DNA of 36,299 nt, taken from positions 1-36,299 of the forward strand of contig JAASSQ010000002.1 of the NCBI GenBank assembly GCA_021767845.1. Reading direction: 5' to 3'. Shown here one piece after another: positions 19,858-28,297 of the stretch. The translations under genes were made by a program, and so were the position numbers. The DNA is from Roseovarius sp. Its GTDB lineage: Bacteria; Pseudomonadota; Alphaproteobacteria; Rhodobacterales; Rhodobacteraceae. Below the pieces are notes generated by a model. It had not been told where the DNA came from. It worked only from the letters and a program-made list of their open reading frames with translations, and ran no database searches. Positions within the stretch are counted from its first letter, which is position 1, and each line of letters begins with the position of its first letter.

Positions 19858-21654
19858 ATGGTGCGCAAAGCCGAGAACGGCGCCGATATGCTGGATCGCG
19901 AGAAGTCCAAGGACGTGGGCGCGCTCGCCGAATTGTGGCCGTTCGTCAAGCCTTATAAGATGCTCGCCGGCGCCGCCGTTCTGGCGCTGGTTCTGACAGC
20001 GGCCGTCTCGCTGATCCTGCCCATGGCGGTGCGCCGTGTGGTGGACAATTTCGGCGCCAAGGACAGCCATATCCTGGACCTGTATTTCATGGCAGCCCTC
20101 GGGATTGCCGGCCTGCTGGCGATCGGGACGGGCCTGCGCTATGCGCTGGTGACCCGGTTGGGCGAACGGGTCGTGGCCGACATCCGCAAGGCGGTTTTCG
20201 GCCGCGTGATCGGGATGAGCCCGGCGTTCTTTGAAAAAATCATGACCGGCGAGGTCCTGAGCCGGATCACCACCGACACCACGCTGATCCTGTCGGTGAT
20301 CGGCTCCTCGATCTCGATCGCGCTGCGCAATTTCCTGATCTTCGTGGGCGGGCTTGCGCTGATGCTCATCACCTCGGCCAAGCTGACGGGCATGGTGCTG
20401 CTGCTGGTGCCGCTGGTGGTGGTCCCGATCCTGACGATGGGGCGCAAGCTGCGCAAGCTCAGCCGCGAAAACCAGGACTGGATCGCCAACAGCTCCGGCA
20501 ATGCCTCCGAGGCGCTGCAATCTGTGCAGACGGTGCAGGCCTTCACCCACGAAGCCGCCAGCCGTGGCCGCTTTTCCGACGTGACCGAGGAAAGCTTCGA
20601 TGCTGCCCGCCGGCGGATCACCACGCGGGCCGCGATGACGGTGATCGTGATTTTCCTGGTCTTTACCGGGATTGTCGGGGTGCTCTGGATCGGGGCCAAC
20701 GACGTCCGCGCAGGCGAGATGACGGCCGGCACCCTCGTGCAGTTCGTCATCTACTCGGTGATGGTGGCCGGCGCCGTCGCCGCCCTGTCGGAAATCTATG
20801 GCGAGCTTCAGCGCGCCGCCGGCGCGACCGAACGCCTGGTCGAATTGCTGCGCGCCGAGGATCAGGTGCGCGACCCGGCCAACCCCGTGGCCCTGCCGCG
20901 CCCGGTGCGCGGCGAGATCGTGTTCGACAACGTGCGCTTTTCCTATCCGTCGCGGCCCGACACCCCCGCTTTGGACGGGTTCGACCTGTCCGTCGCGCCA
21001 GGGGAAACCGTGGCGCTTGTCGGGCCGTCGGGGGCGGGCAAGACCAGCGTGATCCAGATGATCCAGCGGTTCTACGATCCCGAGGCGGGCCGCGTGATGC
21101 TGGACGGCATTTCCTTGGCCGACATGGCGCGGCAGGATTTCCGCAAGGAACTGGCGCTGGTGCCGCAGGATCCGGTGATCTTCGCCGCCTCGGCCCGTGA
21201 CAATATCCGTTTCGGTCGGCTCGACGCCTCGGATGCCGAGGTCGAGGCCGCTGCCCGCGCTGCGGCCGCGCATGACTTCATCACCGCTCTGCCCGAGGGC
21301 TATGACACCTATGTCGGCGAACGCGGCGTGATGCTGTCTGGCGGGCAGAAACAGCGCATCGCGATCGCCCGCGCGATCCTGCGCGATGCGCCGGTTTTGC
21401 TGCTGGACGAGGCGACATCGGCGCTCGATGCCGAAAGCGAACGCGCGGTCCAGTCGGCGGTCGAGGCGATGGCCCGCACCCGCACGACGATCATTGTCGC
21501 ACATCGTCTGGCGACTGTGAAAAAGGCCGACCGCATCATCGTGATGGACCAGGGGCGCATCGTCTCGCAGGGCACGCACGAGGCGCTGGTAGCCGAAGAC
21601 GGGCTTTACGCACGGCTGGCGCGACTGCAGTTCACCGACGGCCAGGCCGCCTGA
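19858..21654 (+). CDS. ABC exporter, fused permease and ATPase (MsbA-like)
   Basis: Half-size ABC exporter of 598 residues. The transmembrane domain (about 30-330) has six hydrophobic segments and the intracellular loop region ADIRKAVFGRVIGMSPAFFE. The ATPase domain has Walker A GPSGAGKTS at 389-397, signature LSGGQ at 493-497, Walker B LLLDEATSALD with Asp517 and Glu518, and the H-loop in IIVAHRLATV. It should work as a homodimer exporting a lipid, lipid A precursor or another hydrophobic molecule; the substrate is not readable. I chose the ATG at 19858 because AAGGGA lies just upstream and the longer frame runs through tRNA-Gly. The carbon-nitrogen hydrolase gene follows after 43 bases. Confidence 0.92.
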   Translation: MVRKAENGADMLDREKSKDVGALAELWPFVKPYKMLAGAAVLALVLTAAVSLILPMAVRRVVDNFGAKDSHILDLYFMAALGIAGLLAIGTGLRYALVTRLGERVVADIRKAVFGRVIGMSPAFFEKIMTGEVLSRITTDTTLILSVIGSSISIALRNFLIFVGGLALMLITSAKLTGMVLLLVPLVVVPILTMGRKLRKLSRENQDWIANSSGNASEALQSVQTVQAFTHEAASRGRFSDVTEESFDAARRRITTRAAMTVIVIFLVFTGIVGVLWIGANDVRAGEMTAGTLVQFVIYSVMVAGAVAALSEIYGELQRAAGATERLVELLRAEDQVRDPANPVALPRPVRGEIVFDNVRFSYPSRPDTPALDGFDLSVAPGETVALVGPSGAGKTSVIQMIQRFYDPEAGRVMLDGISLADMARQDFRKELALVPQDPVIFAASARDNIRFGRLDASDAEVEAAARAAAAHDFITALPEGYDTYVGERGVMLSGGQKQRIAIARAILRDAPVLLLDEATSALDAESERAVQSAVEAMARTRTTIIVAHRLATVKKADRIIVMDQGRIVSQGTHEALVAEDGLYARLARLQFTDGQAA

Positions 21655-21697
21655 GTCACCCACGGCCATCGCGTCATCGCTTGCCGGAGGATTAGCT

Positions 21698-22582
21698 ATG
21701 AAAATCGCCACGGCCGCCTATCCGCTCGATCCCGTCACGACCTGGAAAGCCTACGCGGAAAAGCTGCGGGCCTGGGTTGCCGAAGCGGCGGGGCAGGGGG
21801 CCGAACTGCTGCTGTTCCCCGAATACGCCGCGATGGAACTGGCCATGCTCGACGGCCCCGAGGCGGCGGGCGATCTGGAACGCTCGCTCGAAGCAGTGTC
21901 CCGCCATATCCCCGATGCCGACCAGCTGCATTCCGATCTGGCCGCCGAATTCGGCGTTCATATCTGTGCGGCCTCCGCGCCGGTTTTCGATGCGGGGACG
22001 GGGCCACGCCCGGTGAACCGCGCGCGGTTCTTCACGCCACAGGGCGGGGTTGGCGTGCAGGACAAGCAAATCATGACCCGTTTCGAGCGCGAGGAATGGG
22101 ATGTCGTGCCCGGCGGGCCGCTGCGCGTGTTCGACACGGCATTGGGGCGGATCGGCATCCTGATCTGTTATGACGCCGAGTTCCCGCTTCTGGGTCGCGC
22201 CCTCTCTGACGCCGACGTGATCCTTGTGCCCTCCGCGACCGAGGCACAGGCAGGCTATTCGCGGGTGCGGATCGGGGCCATGTCCCGCGCGTTGGAGAAC
22301 CAGTGCGTCACCGTCATGGCCTCGACCGTTGGGGATGCGGCCTGGTGCCCGGCCGTGGACGAAAATACCGGGATGGGGGGCGTGTTCGGCCCGCCGGATA
22401 CCGGCTTCCCGCAGACCGGCATCATCGCCGAAGGCCGCCTGAACGCGCCCGGCTGGACCTTTGCTGAGATCGATTCGGCCGCGATCGCGCATGTTCGCGC
22501 CGAAGGTGTCGTGCTCAACCGCACCCATTGGGGCGAACAGCACCCCCGCGCCGCGAAAGCCACAAACCAGCGGCTGACGTGA
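21698..22582 (+). CDS. Carbon-nitrogen hydrolase (nitrilase superfamily amidase)
   Basis: Nitrilase-superfamily enzyme of 294 residues. The catalytic triad is complete: Glu42 in LLFPEY, Lys123 in QDKQIMTRFE and Cys157 in LICYDAEFPLL. The family hydrolyses or transfers C-N bonds in amides, nitriles or N-carbamoyl compounds; no specific substrate can be read. The ATG follows a GGAGG site. It lies 43 bases after the ABC exporter gene, probably in the same transcript, and ends before a separate infA promoter region. Confidence 0.9.
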   Translation: MKIATAAYPLDPVTTWKAYAEKLRAWVAEAAGQGAELLLFPEYAAMELAMLDGPEAAGDLERSLEAVSRHIPDADQLHSDLAAEFGVHICAASAPVFDAGTGPRPVNRARFFTPQGGVGVQDKQIMTRFEREEWDVVPGGPLRVFDTALGRIGILICYDAEFPLLGRALSDADVILVPSATEAQAGYSRVRIGAMSRALENQCVTVMASTVGDAAWCPAVDENTGMGGVFGPPDTGFPQTGIIAEGRLNAPGWTFAEIDSAAIAHVRAEGVVLNRTHWGEQHPRAAKATNQRLT

Positions 22583-22590
22583 TTATCTGC

Positions 22591-22619
22591 TTGAAAAACA
22601 CGGCGAATGGTCCCATTTA
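22591..22619 (+). promoter_or_regulatory. Probable infA promoter
   Basis: TTGAAA at 22591-22596, a 17-base spacer and CATTTA at 22614-22619, placed 45 bases before the infA start. The match is reasonable for a sigma70-type promoter. A separate promoter would be expected for this essential gene. Confidence 0.45.
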
Positions 22620-22664
22620 AGGCGCGGTCCACGCATCGGTGGATCGCGAAACAAAGGAGACATC

Positions 22665-22883
22665 ATGGCCAAGGAAGATACGCTCGAATTTCCCGGTGTC
22701 GTGAAGGAACTCCTGCCCAACGCGACGTTCCGGGTCGAGCTTGACAACGGCCATGAGATCATCGCGCACACGGCAGGCAAGATGCGCAAGAACCGCATCC
22801 GTGTTCTGGCCGGCGACCGGGTTCAGGTGGAAATGACCCCTTACGATCTGACCAAGGGTCGGATCAATTACCGCTTCAAGTAA
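22665..22883 (+). CDS. infA: Translation initiation factor IF-1
   Basis: IF-1, 72 residues, the normal size. It is a single OB-fold protein that binds the ribosomal A site with IF-2 and IF-3 during initiation. The start MAKEDTLEFPGVVKELLPNA, the central HEIIAHTAGKMRKNRIRVLAGD and the C-terminal DLTKGRINYRFK are textbook. It is preceded by a GGAGA ribosome site. The maf gene begins 13 bases downstream, so infA heads the infA-maf-RNase-yacG operon. Confidence 0.98.
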   Translation: MAKEDTLEFPGVVKELLPNATFRVELDNGHEIIAHTAGKMRKNRIRVLAGDRVQVEMTPYDLTKGRINYRFK

Positions 22884-22895
22884 GCGCCTTTCCGA

Positions 22896-23474
22896 ATGCG
22901 TTTGATCCTCGGATCGGGCAGCCCGCGCCGGCGGGATCTGCTGACGCAGATCGGTGTCGTGGCGGATGACATCCGCCCGCCGGAAATCGACGAAACACCC
23001 CACGACCACGAACTGCCGCGCCCTTATTGCGTGCGCATGGCCCGCGAAAAGGCCCGCGCCGTCATGGCCGGGCCCGATGATGTGGTGCTGTCGGCCGATA
23101 CCACGGTCGCGCTTGGCCGCCGTATCCTGGGCAAACCGGCGGATGCGGACGAGGCTGCGCAATTCCTGCGTGCCATGTCGGGCCGGCGGCACAAGGTCAT
23201 TACCGCCGTGGCCGTCCGGCGCGGCGACCGGATCTGGGAACGGGACGTTGTCACGACCGTCAAGATGAAACGCCTGTCGCGGCAAGAGCTTGACGCCTAC
23301 CTTGCCACGGACGATTGGCAGGGCAAGGCCGGCGGATATGGTATCCAGGGGCCGGCCGGCGCGTTGATCCCGTGGATCCAGGGCTCTTTCACCGCCGTTG
23401 TCGGCCTGCCCCTGTGCGAAGCGGCGGGCCTGTTGCAGGCGGCGGGCTATCCCGTTTTCCGGGGGGCATCATGA
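22896..23474 (+). CDS. maf: Maf-family nucleotide pyrophosphatase
   Basis: Maf/YceF-type nucleoside triphosphate pyrophosphatase of 192 residues, thought to remove modified or non-canonical nucleotides and linked to septum control. The N-terminal SGSPRRRDLL, the catalytic ADTTVALG segment, and GGYGIQGPAGALIPWIQGS are conserved family features. It starts 13 bases after infA, and its stop overlaps the next start by four bases. Confidence 0.94.
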   Translation: MRLILGSGSPRRRDLLTQIGVVADDIRPPEIDETPHDHELPRPYCVRMAREKARAVMAGPDDVVLSADTTVALGRRILGKPADADEAAQFLRAMSGRRHKVITAVAVRRGDRIWERDVVTTVKMKRLSRQELDAYLATDDWQGKAGGYGIQGPAGALIPWIQGSFTAVVGLPLCEAAGLLQAAGYPVFRGAS

Positions 23475-24496
23475 AAGGACGTCTGATCGCGCTCGATCAC
23501 CTGAACGGCCACGAGGCTGCGGCGCTCCTCGTAGATGGCCGGCTCGAGGATCTGTTTCTCGACAGCGATGCGCCACGTCCCGGCGCGATCTACCGCGCCA
23601 TTGCCGACCGGCCGGTCAAGGGGCAAGGCGGGATGTTCCTGCGCACGCCGGACGGGCCGGCCTTCCTGCGTCAGGTCAAGGGGCTCGCGCCCGGTCAGCC
23701 GCTTCTCGTGCAGGTAACGGGATACCCCGAGCCGGGCAAGGCGCTGCCGGTCACCTCGAAGCTGCTGTTCAAGAGCCGTTACGCCATCGTCACGCCGGAG
23801 GCGCCGGGGTTGAACGTGTCGCGCAGCATCTGCGACGACGACCGCCGCGATGCGCTTCTGGCCGTGGCCCATGCGGAAATGGGCGAGGCCGGGATGGGCC
23901 TGATCCTGCGGTCGTCATGCGCCGAAGCGCCGGAGGACGAAATCGCCGAGGATATTCGCGCCATGCACGCTCTTGCATTGGCGGTGACAGGAGATGCCGC
24001 AGGCGCCACGCCCGAGAAACTGACTGAAGGCGACGGCCCGCATGCGCTGGCCTGGCGCGAATGGACCGCCCCTGCCGAGATCGACACGGGCCATGGCAGC
24101 TTCGCGAGCCATGCCGTGCTGGACGCGATCGACGAGTTGCGCGTGCCCGACTCCCCCCTGCCTGGCGGGGCGTCGATGGCGGTCGAGCGCACGCGCGCGC
24201 TGGTCGCGGTGGACGTGAACACCGGGGGCGACACCTCGCCCGCGGCGGGCCTCAAGGCGAACATGGCCGCTGCCCGCGACCTGCCACGGCAGCTGCGCCT
24301 GCGGGGGCTTGGTGGCCAGGTGGTGATCGACCTTGCGCCGATGCCGAAAAAGGAACGCAGGCAGTTTGAAATCACGCTGAGGGCCGCATTCCGAGCCGAT
24401 ATCGTGGAAACTGCCCTTGTCGGATGGACGCCCCTGGGCCATTTCGAATTGCAACGCAAACGTGACAGGATCGCCCTGAGCGAGGTGACGACATGA
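23471..24496 (+). CDS. RNase E/G-family protein, short form
   Basis: RNase E/G-family protein of 341 residues, shorter than E. coli RNase G (489). The DNase I-like catalytic core is present: metal-binding Asp248 in AVDVNTGGD and Asp287 in GGQVVIDLAPM. The C-terminal zinc-link and small domain of RNase E/G are missing, so tetramer formation as in E. coli is doubtful. This short form beside maf and yacG is, from general knowledge, common in Rhodobacteraceae, separate from a full-length RNase E. It overlaps maf (ATGA) and yacG (ATGA), indicating tight coupling. Its role in RNA maturation is inferred from family only. Confidence 0.85.
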   Translation: MKGRLIALDHLNGHEAAALLVDGRLEDLFLDSDAPRPGAIYRAIADRPVKGQGGMFLRTPDGPAFLRQVKGLAPGQPLLVQVTGYPEPGKALPVTSKLLFKSRYAIVTPEAPGLNVSRSICDDDRRDALLAVAHAEMGEAGMGLILRSSCAEAPEDEIAEDIRAMHALALAVTGDAAGATPEKLTEGDGPHALAWREWTAPAEIDTGHGSFASHAVLDAIDELRVPDSPLPGGASMAVERTRALVAVDVNTGGDTSPAAGLKANMAAARDLPRQLRLRGLGGQVVIDLAPMPKKERRQFEITLRAAFRADIVETALVGWTPLGHFELQRKRDRIALSEVTT

Positions 24497-24675
24497 GCTG
24501 CCCGATCTGCCAAAAAGACACCGACCCGCGCTTTCGCCCGTTCTGCTCGAAACGCTGTGCCGATGTCGATCTGGGCAAGTGGCTAAGTGGCGATTACGCC
24601 GTGCCCTCGCGCGACCCCGAGGACATCGAGCGCGCGCTCGACGAGGCGGAACAACAGCGCGCCAAACCGCACTGA
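24493..24675 (+). CDS. yacG: DNA gyrase inhibitor YacG, zinc-binding
   Basis: Small zinc protein of 60 residues. The four zinc ligands are Cys3, Cys6, Cys18 and Cys22 (CPIC and FCSKRC). YacG in E. coli binds GyrB and blocks gyrase from binding DNA. The start overlaps the RNase gene stop by four bases. The C-terminal tail (EDIERALDEAEQQRAKPH) is charged and probably flexible. Confidence 0.92.
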   Translation: MSCPICQKDTDPRFRPFCSKRCADVDLGKWLSGDYAVPSRDPEDIERALDEAEQQRAKPH

Positions 24676-24694
24676 AAAATTTGCGCGATCCCTC

Positions 24695-24723
24695 TGGACA
24701 CCACCTTCCCGCTCGCCTAAACC
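24695..24723 (+). promoter_or_regulatory. Possible promoter of tRNA-Phe
   Basis: TGGACA at 24695-24700, a 17-base spacer and TAAACC at 24718-24723, about 31 bases before the tRNA. The match is modest and the call rests partly on position. Confidence 0.35.
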
Positions 24724-24754
24724 ACCCGCACCCGAACGCATCCGCGTTCCCCGT

Positions 24755-24829
24755 GCCCGGGTAGCTCAGGGGTAGAGCAGTGGATTGAAAATCCTCGTGT
24801 CGGTGGTTCGATTCCGCCCCCGGGCACCA
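24755..24829 (+). tRNA. tRNA-Phe (GAA anticodon), integration target
   Basis: A 75-base tRNA. The acceptor stem is GCCCGGG (24755-24761) with CCCGGGC (24819-24825), the anticodon loop is TTGAAAA with anticodon GAA, the T-arm is GGTGG-TTCGATT-CCGCC, and CCA is encoded at 24827-24829. The anticodon stem has one T-T mismatch (GTGGA/TCCTC), which I believe is normal for the family. Its 3' end forms one border of the genomic island and is preserved after insertion. Confidence 0.96.
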
Positions 24830-24830
24830 C
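24814..24830 (+). repeat. Attachment site attL (17-bp direct repeat)
   Basis: CCGCCCCCGGGCACCAC, made of the tRNA-Phe T-stem/acceptor 3' side plus CCA and one more C. The identical 17-mer is at 34092-34108. This is the usual result of tyrosine-recombinase integration into a tRNA 3' end. Confidence 0.9.
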
Positions 24831-24964
24831 TACAACTTCCGAGATAGTCCAGAAAAGTCCTAAAGGTCTGTTAAATCAGTGGTTTCCGCTATTGGTTGTC
24901 CAGCGCGTTCCGCGTTTGTCCGCCTCAAGCCATGAAAGTTGGGGGTAGAATGCGGGGTGCTTAA

Positions 24965-25693
24965 ATGCTACCAAATAGCATGCCCTTGACCGATATCGCC
25001 TTGAAAAAATTGAAGCCTTTGGAGCGCGCTTATAAGAAAGCCGACTCGAACGGCTTGTTCATTTGGGTAAAACCAAACGGATCGAAACACTGGCATTTCA
25101 AGTACCGTTTTTTGGGAAAAGAAAAACTGATGTCCTACGGGCCTTATCCGCTAATCTCTTTGAAGGAAGCCCGAGACAAGCGCGACCGAGACAAGAAGCT
25201 GCTGCTTGAGGGCATCGATCCCGCATCTGTGAAGAAAGAACGCAAGCTGGCCGCCGAGATTGCTCAGCGCGGCCAGTTCGAAGTACTGGCCGAAGAACTG
25301 CTGGACAAAAACCGGCGCGAAGGGAAGGCCGAGCAGACCATCAAGAAGAAGTCCTGGCTGCTCGACATGGCAAACGCAAAGCTGGGCAAGCGGCCCATCA
25401 TGGAGATCACGCCCAGCGAGGTTTTGGCTGTGCTCAAAAAGCAGGAACAGGCCGGAAATCTGGAAACGGCCAGCCGCCTGCGTTCGACCATCGGCGAGGT
25501 GTTCCGCTATGCCATTGCAACGGGTTTCACCGTGAATGATCCGACGGTGGCCTTGAAAGGTGCGCTGGTTCGCAAGCGTGTGAAATCTCGTTCCGCCATC
25601 ACAGACAAGAAACAGCTTGGTAAGCTGCTGGTCGCCATATCCAACGCCTCGAAGACAATACCAAGCTGGACGCTACCAAGCGACGGGATCTGA
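24965..25693 (+). pseudogene. P4-type integrase, N-terminal fragment without catalytic domain
   Basis: The frame gives 242 residues. Residues 1 to about 228 match the N-terminal half of P4-family integrases: the arm-binding DUF4102 domain (MPLTDIALKKLKP, then WVKPNGSKHWHFKYRF and SYGPYPLISLKEARDKR) and the core-binding SAM-like domain (TPSEVLAVLKKQEQAGN, RLRSTIGEVFRYAIATG). P4 integrases are about 400 residues and carry R...HxxR...Y in the C-terminal half. All of that is missing, and the last 15 residues look like unrelated sequence. The break is near 25640, where another recombinase begins in a different frame. The start may be ATG 24965 or 24980. It probably catalysed the original insertion into tRNA-Phe; alone it cannot recombine DNA. 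Confidence 0.8.
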
Positions 25694-25755
25694 TTTCCGC
25701 AGTCTGTTGCGCAGCTAACCTGATCGACCGTCAGCCCTTCGAACTCGAAGCTGAC

Positions 25756-27267
25756 GTGCCCAGACTGCGGGATGCCCTCTTGAAGGTTCACCCGAAGCAA
25801 GCCGGGATTACGGCTAAGCGGCTGTCGAACATCAAATCCGATCTCGGACTTGCTTTGCGCATTACCCGCACCGCGCCCCGGCAACGGAGCAGTGCAGACC
25901 GTACCGATGCCTGGTTGAGTTTTCTGAACAGCGCGAGCGTCAAGCATCAGAAACACCAGTTGTCCCGGTTTGTGGATTTCTGCTGCAGTCATGGGCTTGA
26001 GCCGGATCAGGTCAACGACAACGTTATGAGTGCGTTCGAAGCTCATCTTGACGCCCGCATTCTGACGAAAAACCCCAAAGAAATCCGCAAGGATGCCAGC
26101 TACGCTTGGAATGCGATCATCAAACAGAACAATCTGTCGTTTACCCCTTTGGTGGTGCCTAAAGCTGACCGTTACATTGCGGCGCCTCTGAACCAGTACC
26201 CCGTTTCGCTTCAGGCCGATCTCGCAAAGTATCTCGAACGGCTTCGCCACGCAGACATCATGGATGAGGAAGGCCCGGACAGGGCATTGAGTGAAACCTC
26301 CCTCCGCAACGTTGAAGCGCATGTTCGCCAGTTCTTGGACGCCGCCTGTTCGAACGGTTTCGACCGGACCGACTTCGAAAATCTGTCGGACGCTTTGCGG
26401 CCTGACGTTATGAAGGCAGCCGTCACCAAAATCCAGGAGCGCCAAGGCGGCCAGCTTACCGCAACGACGCGCAACATTCTCGCGACCCTTCAGGCCATCG
26501 CCAAGTACCACGTGAAGGCACCGAATGAGACCGTCAACTTGATCCGCAAAGCCAAGTCCAAGATTGGAGATGTCCAGATCGGGATGACCGATAAGAATAT
26601 GGAGCGGCTTGCGCAGTTTGATGACCCGCGGAACATCGCCCGGCTTGTCACGCTTCCCAACGATTTGATGCAATGGGCGCAGGAAAACTCGACCCAAAAG
26701 CACGCACCGCTTCGTGCAATGCATGCCGTGGCGATCAGTATCCTCTTGGTATGCCCTTTGCGCATCAAAAACATCTCGATGCTGGACATTGAGAGGCACC
26801 TTAGGGCGCAACGCGGCGGGAAGCACAAGATTTACGCGTTGCATATTCCGGCCAGCGAGATGAAGAACCGCAACCCGATGGATTTTGCCTTGGGAGAGCA
26901 GCCCTCTCGCCATCTGGAAACGTATCTGTCCAATTTCAGGCAGCATGTATCCAATGACCCGGGGACCGCTCTGTTTCCCAAAAAGTCAGGAGGGGGGCCT
27001 CGGACTCCGGACAACCTCGGTCATGAAATCTCGCGGCTGATCCGCCGCGAAACCGGTTTAGTGATGAACGCGCACCTCTTCCGCCATTTTAATGGCATGA
27101 TGTACCTGAACTACTATCCGGGTGAGTTTGAAACGGTGCGTCAATTTCTGGGGCACAAGAAACTCGATACAACGATGACATTTTATGCCCGCTTCAGCAG
27201 CAAGGCTGCCATCGCGCGGTACGACCAGGCTGTTCTGTCCAAATGGCAGGGAGGCCAAGATGACTGA
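25756..27267 (+). CDS. Tyrosine recombinase, first of tandem pair (5' end possibly lost)
   Basis: Tyrosine recombinase of 503 residues from the GTG at 25756. Catalytic residues are complete: Arg336 (CPLRIKN), His440 and Arg443 (HLFRHF), His467 (LGHKK) and nucleophile Tyr477 (TFYARF). The same frame is open back to 25624 and reads protein-like there (EDNTKLDATKRRDLISAV), but has no ATG, GTG or TTG start. The natural N-terminus therefore seems cut off where the P4 integrase fragment ends. Translation may depend on the GTG, on a frameshift from the integrase frame, or may fail. It overlaps the next recombinase by 8 bases, suggesting they function together. Whether it moves the island is unknown. 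Confidence 0.8.
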   Translation: MPRLRDALLKVHPKQAGITAKRLSNIKSDLGLALRITRTAPRQRSSADRTDAWLSFLNSASVKHQKHQLSRFVDFCCSHGLEPDQVNDNVMSAFEAHLDARILTKNPKEIRKDASYAWNAIIKQNNLSFTPLVVPKADRYIAAPLNQYPVSLQADLAKYLERLRHADIMDEEGPDRALSETSLRNVEAHVRQFLDAACSNGFDRTDFENLSDALRPDVMKAAVTKIQERQGGQLTATTRNILATLQAIAKYHVKAPNETVNLIRKAKSKIGDVQIGMTDKNMERLAQFDDPRNIARLVTLPNDLMQWAQENSTQKHAPLRAMHAVAISILLVCPLRIKNISMLDIERHLRAQRGGKHKIYALHIPASEMKNRNPMDFALGEQPSRHLETYLSNFRQHVSNDPGTALFPKKSGGGPRTPDNLGHEISRLIRRETGLVMNAHLFRHFNGMMYLNYYPGEFETVRQFLGHKKLDTTMTFYARFSSKAAIARYDQAVLSKWQGGQDD

Positions 27268-28297
27268 TATTCCGCTGGTTCTGAAAATTGACGATTGGCC
27301 GTCGCCTGACAAGGCCCTTTGGTATTCGCTGTTCGAGAAAGCGGACCTTTTCGACGACACGGGTCAACTGGCACATTGGCGTTCGGGTTCCCAGCAAATG
27401 TTGCGTCAAGCCTACGGCCAGTGGCTCTCCTTTTTGGCACGTAATCACGATCAAGCTTTGCTCGAAGCGCCGCTCACGCGGGTTCGGCCCGATTTGGTCG
27501 GCCAATACATCAAAGAGTGCCAACTGCGTCTTGCGCCGCAAACGGTCTACAACCTCGTAACGGATATCTGCATTTTGGCGCGAGCCGCTGCTCCCGAGCT
27601 CGATTGGGCTTGGTTGCACCGCGTTGCAAAACGTCTGGCTCATAAGGCGGATAGCGACAGCTTGAAGGCGCGTATCCCGTTGACGGCAGGACAGATATTC
27701 GACTGGAGCCTTCGTCGAATGGCGGCTATCCAATCCGATCAGACCCGGTCCGAGAAGAAGCGTGCCATCCATTTTCGTGACGCTCTGATCATTGGTTTTC
27801 TCATCGCGCGTCCCGTCCGCAAGCGCGCTCTTCTTGCAATGAATGTGGATCAGCACCTAAATAAGCGAGGGCAGGGCTTCTCGCTGTACTTCCCGAAAGA
27901 AGACATGAAGGACGGTCGTTCTCGGGAATATCCGTTCCCAGAGAAACTGGCTGCATCAATGTTCGAATATCTGGACGTTCATCGGCCGGTTTTGCTGGGC
28001 GGAAACGACGAGGCAGGGCTTTGGGTTAACTATTATGGGAAGCGCTTCGCTTATGACGGCTTCACGCGGATGTTTGGAAAACTGACGGAGGCGCATTTTG
28101 GTTTCCATCTTCGCCCCCATTCATTTCGTCATATCGTTGCGACATCCATCGCTGAATTCGATCCAGCGCATGTCGGGATAATTCGGGATATCCTGGGTCA
28201 TGCCACATTGGATATGGCTGAGAGACATTACAACTGCGCAACTCAGATTTCGAGCTGCAACGCGTTGCAGTTGCTCTACGCTGCTTATTTGAGATAG
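27260..28297 (+). CDS. Tyrosine recombinase, second of tandem pair
   Basis: Tyrosine recombinase/phage-integrase-like protein of 345 residues from the ATG at 27260. The N-terminal core-binding region spans about 30-160. The catalytic set is Arg187 (PVRKRALL), His287 and Arg290 (HSFRH), His314 (LGHATLD) and Tyr324 (ERHYNCA). The C-terminus (LQLLYAAYLR) is hydrophobic, like the tails these enzymes exchange between subunits. The 8-base overlap with the preceding recombinase indicates co-translation. Tandem recombinases of unequal size often act as a fixed set in mobile elements; partner roles are inferred. Confidence 0.85.
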   Translation: MTDIPLVLKIDDWPSPDKALWYSLFEKADLFDDTGQLAHWRSGSQQMLRQAYGQWLSFLARNHDQALLEAPLTRVRPDLVGQYIKECQLRLAPQTVYNLVTDICILARAAAPELDWAWLHRVAKRLAHKADSDSLKARIPLTAGQIFDWSLRRMAAIQSDQTRSEKKRAIHFRDALIIGFLIARPVRKRALLAMNVDQHLNKRGQGFSLYFPKEDMKDGRSREYPFPEKLAASMFEYLDVHRPVLLGGNDEAGLWVNYYGKRFAYDGFTRMFGKLTEAHFGFHLRPHSFRHIVATSIAEFDPAHVGIIRDILGHATLDMAERHYNCATQISSCNALQLLYAAYLR

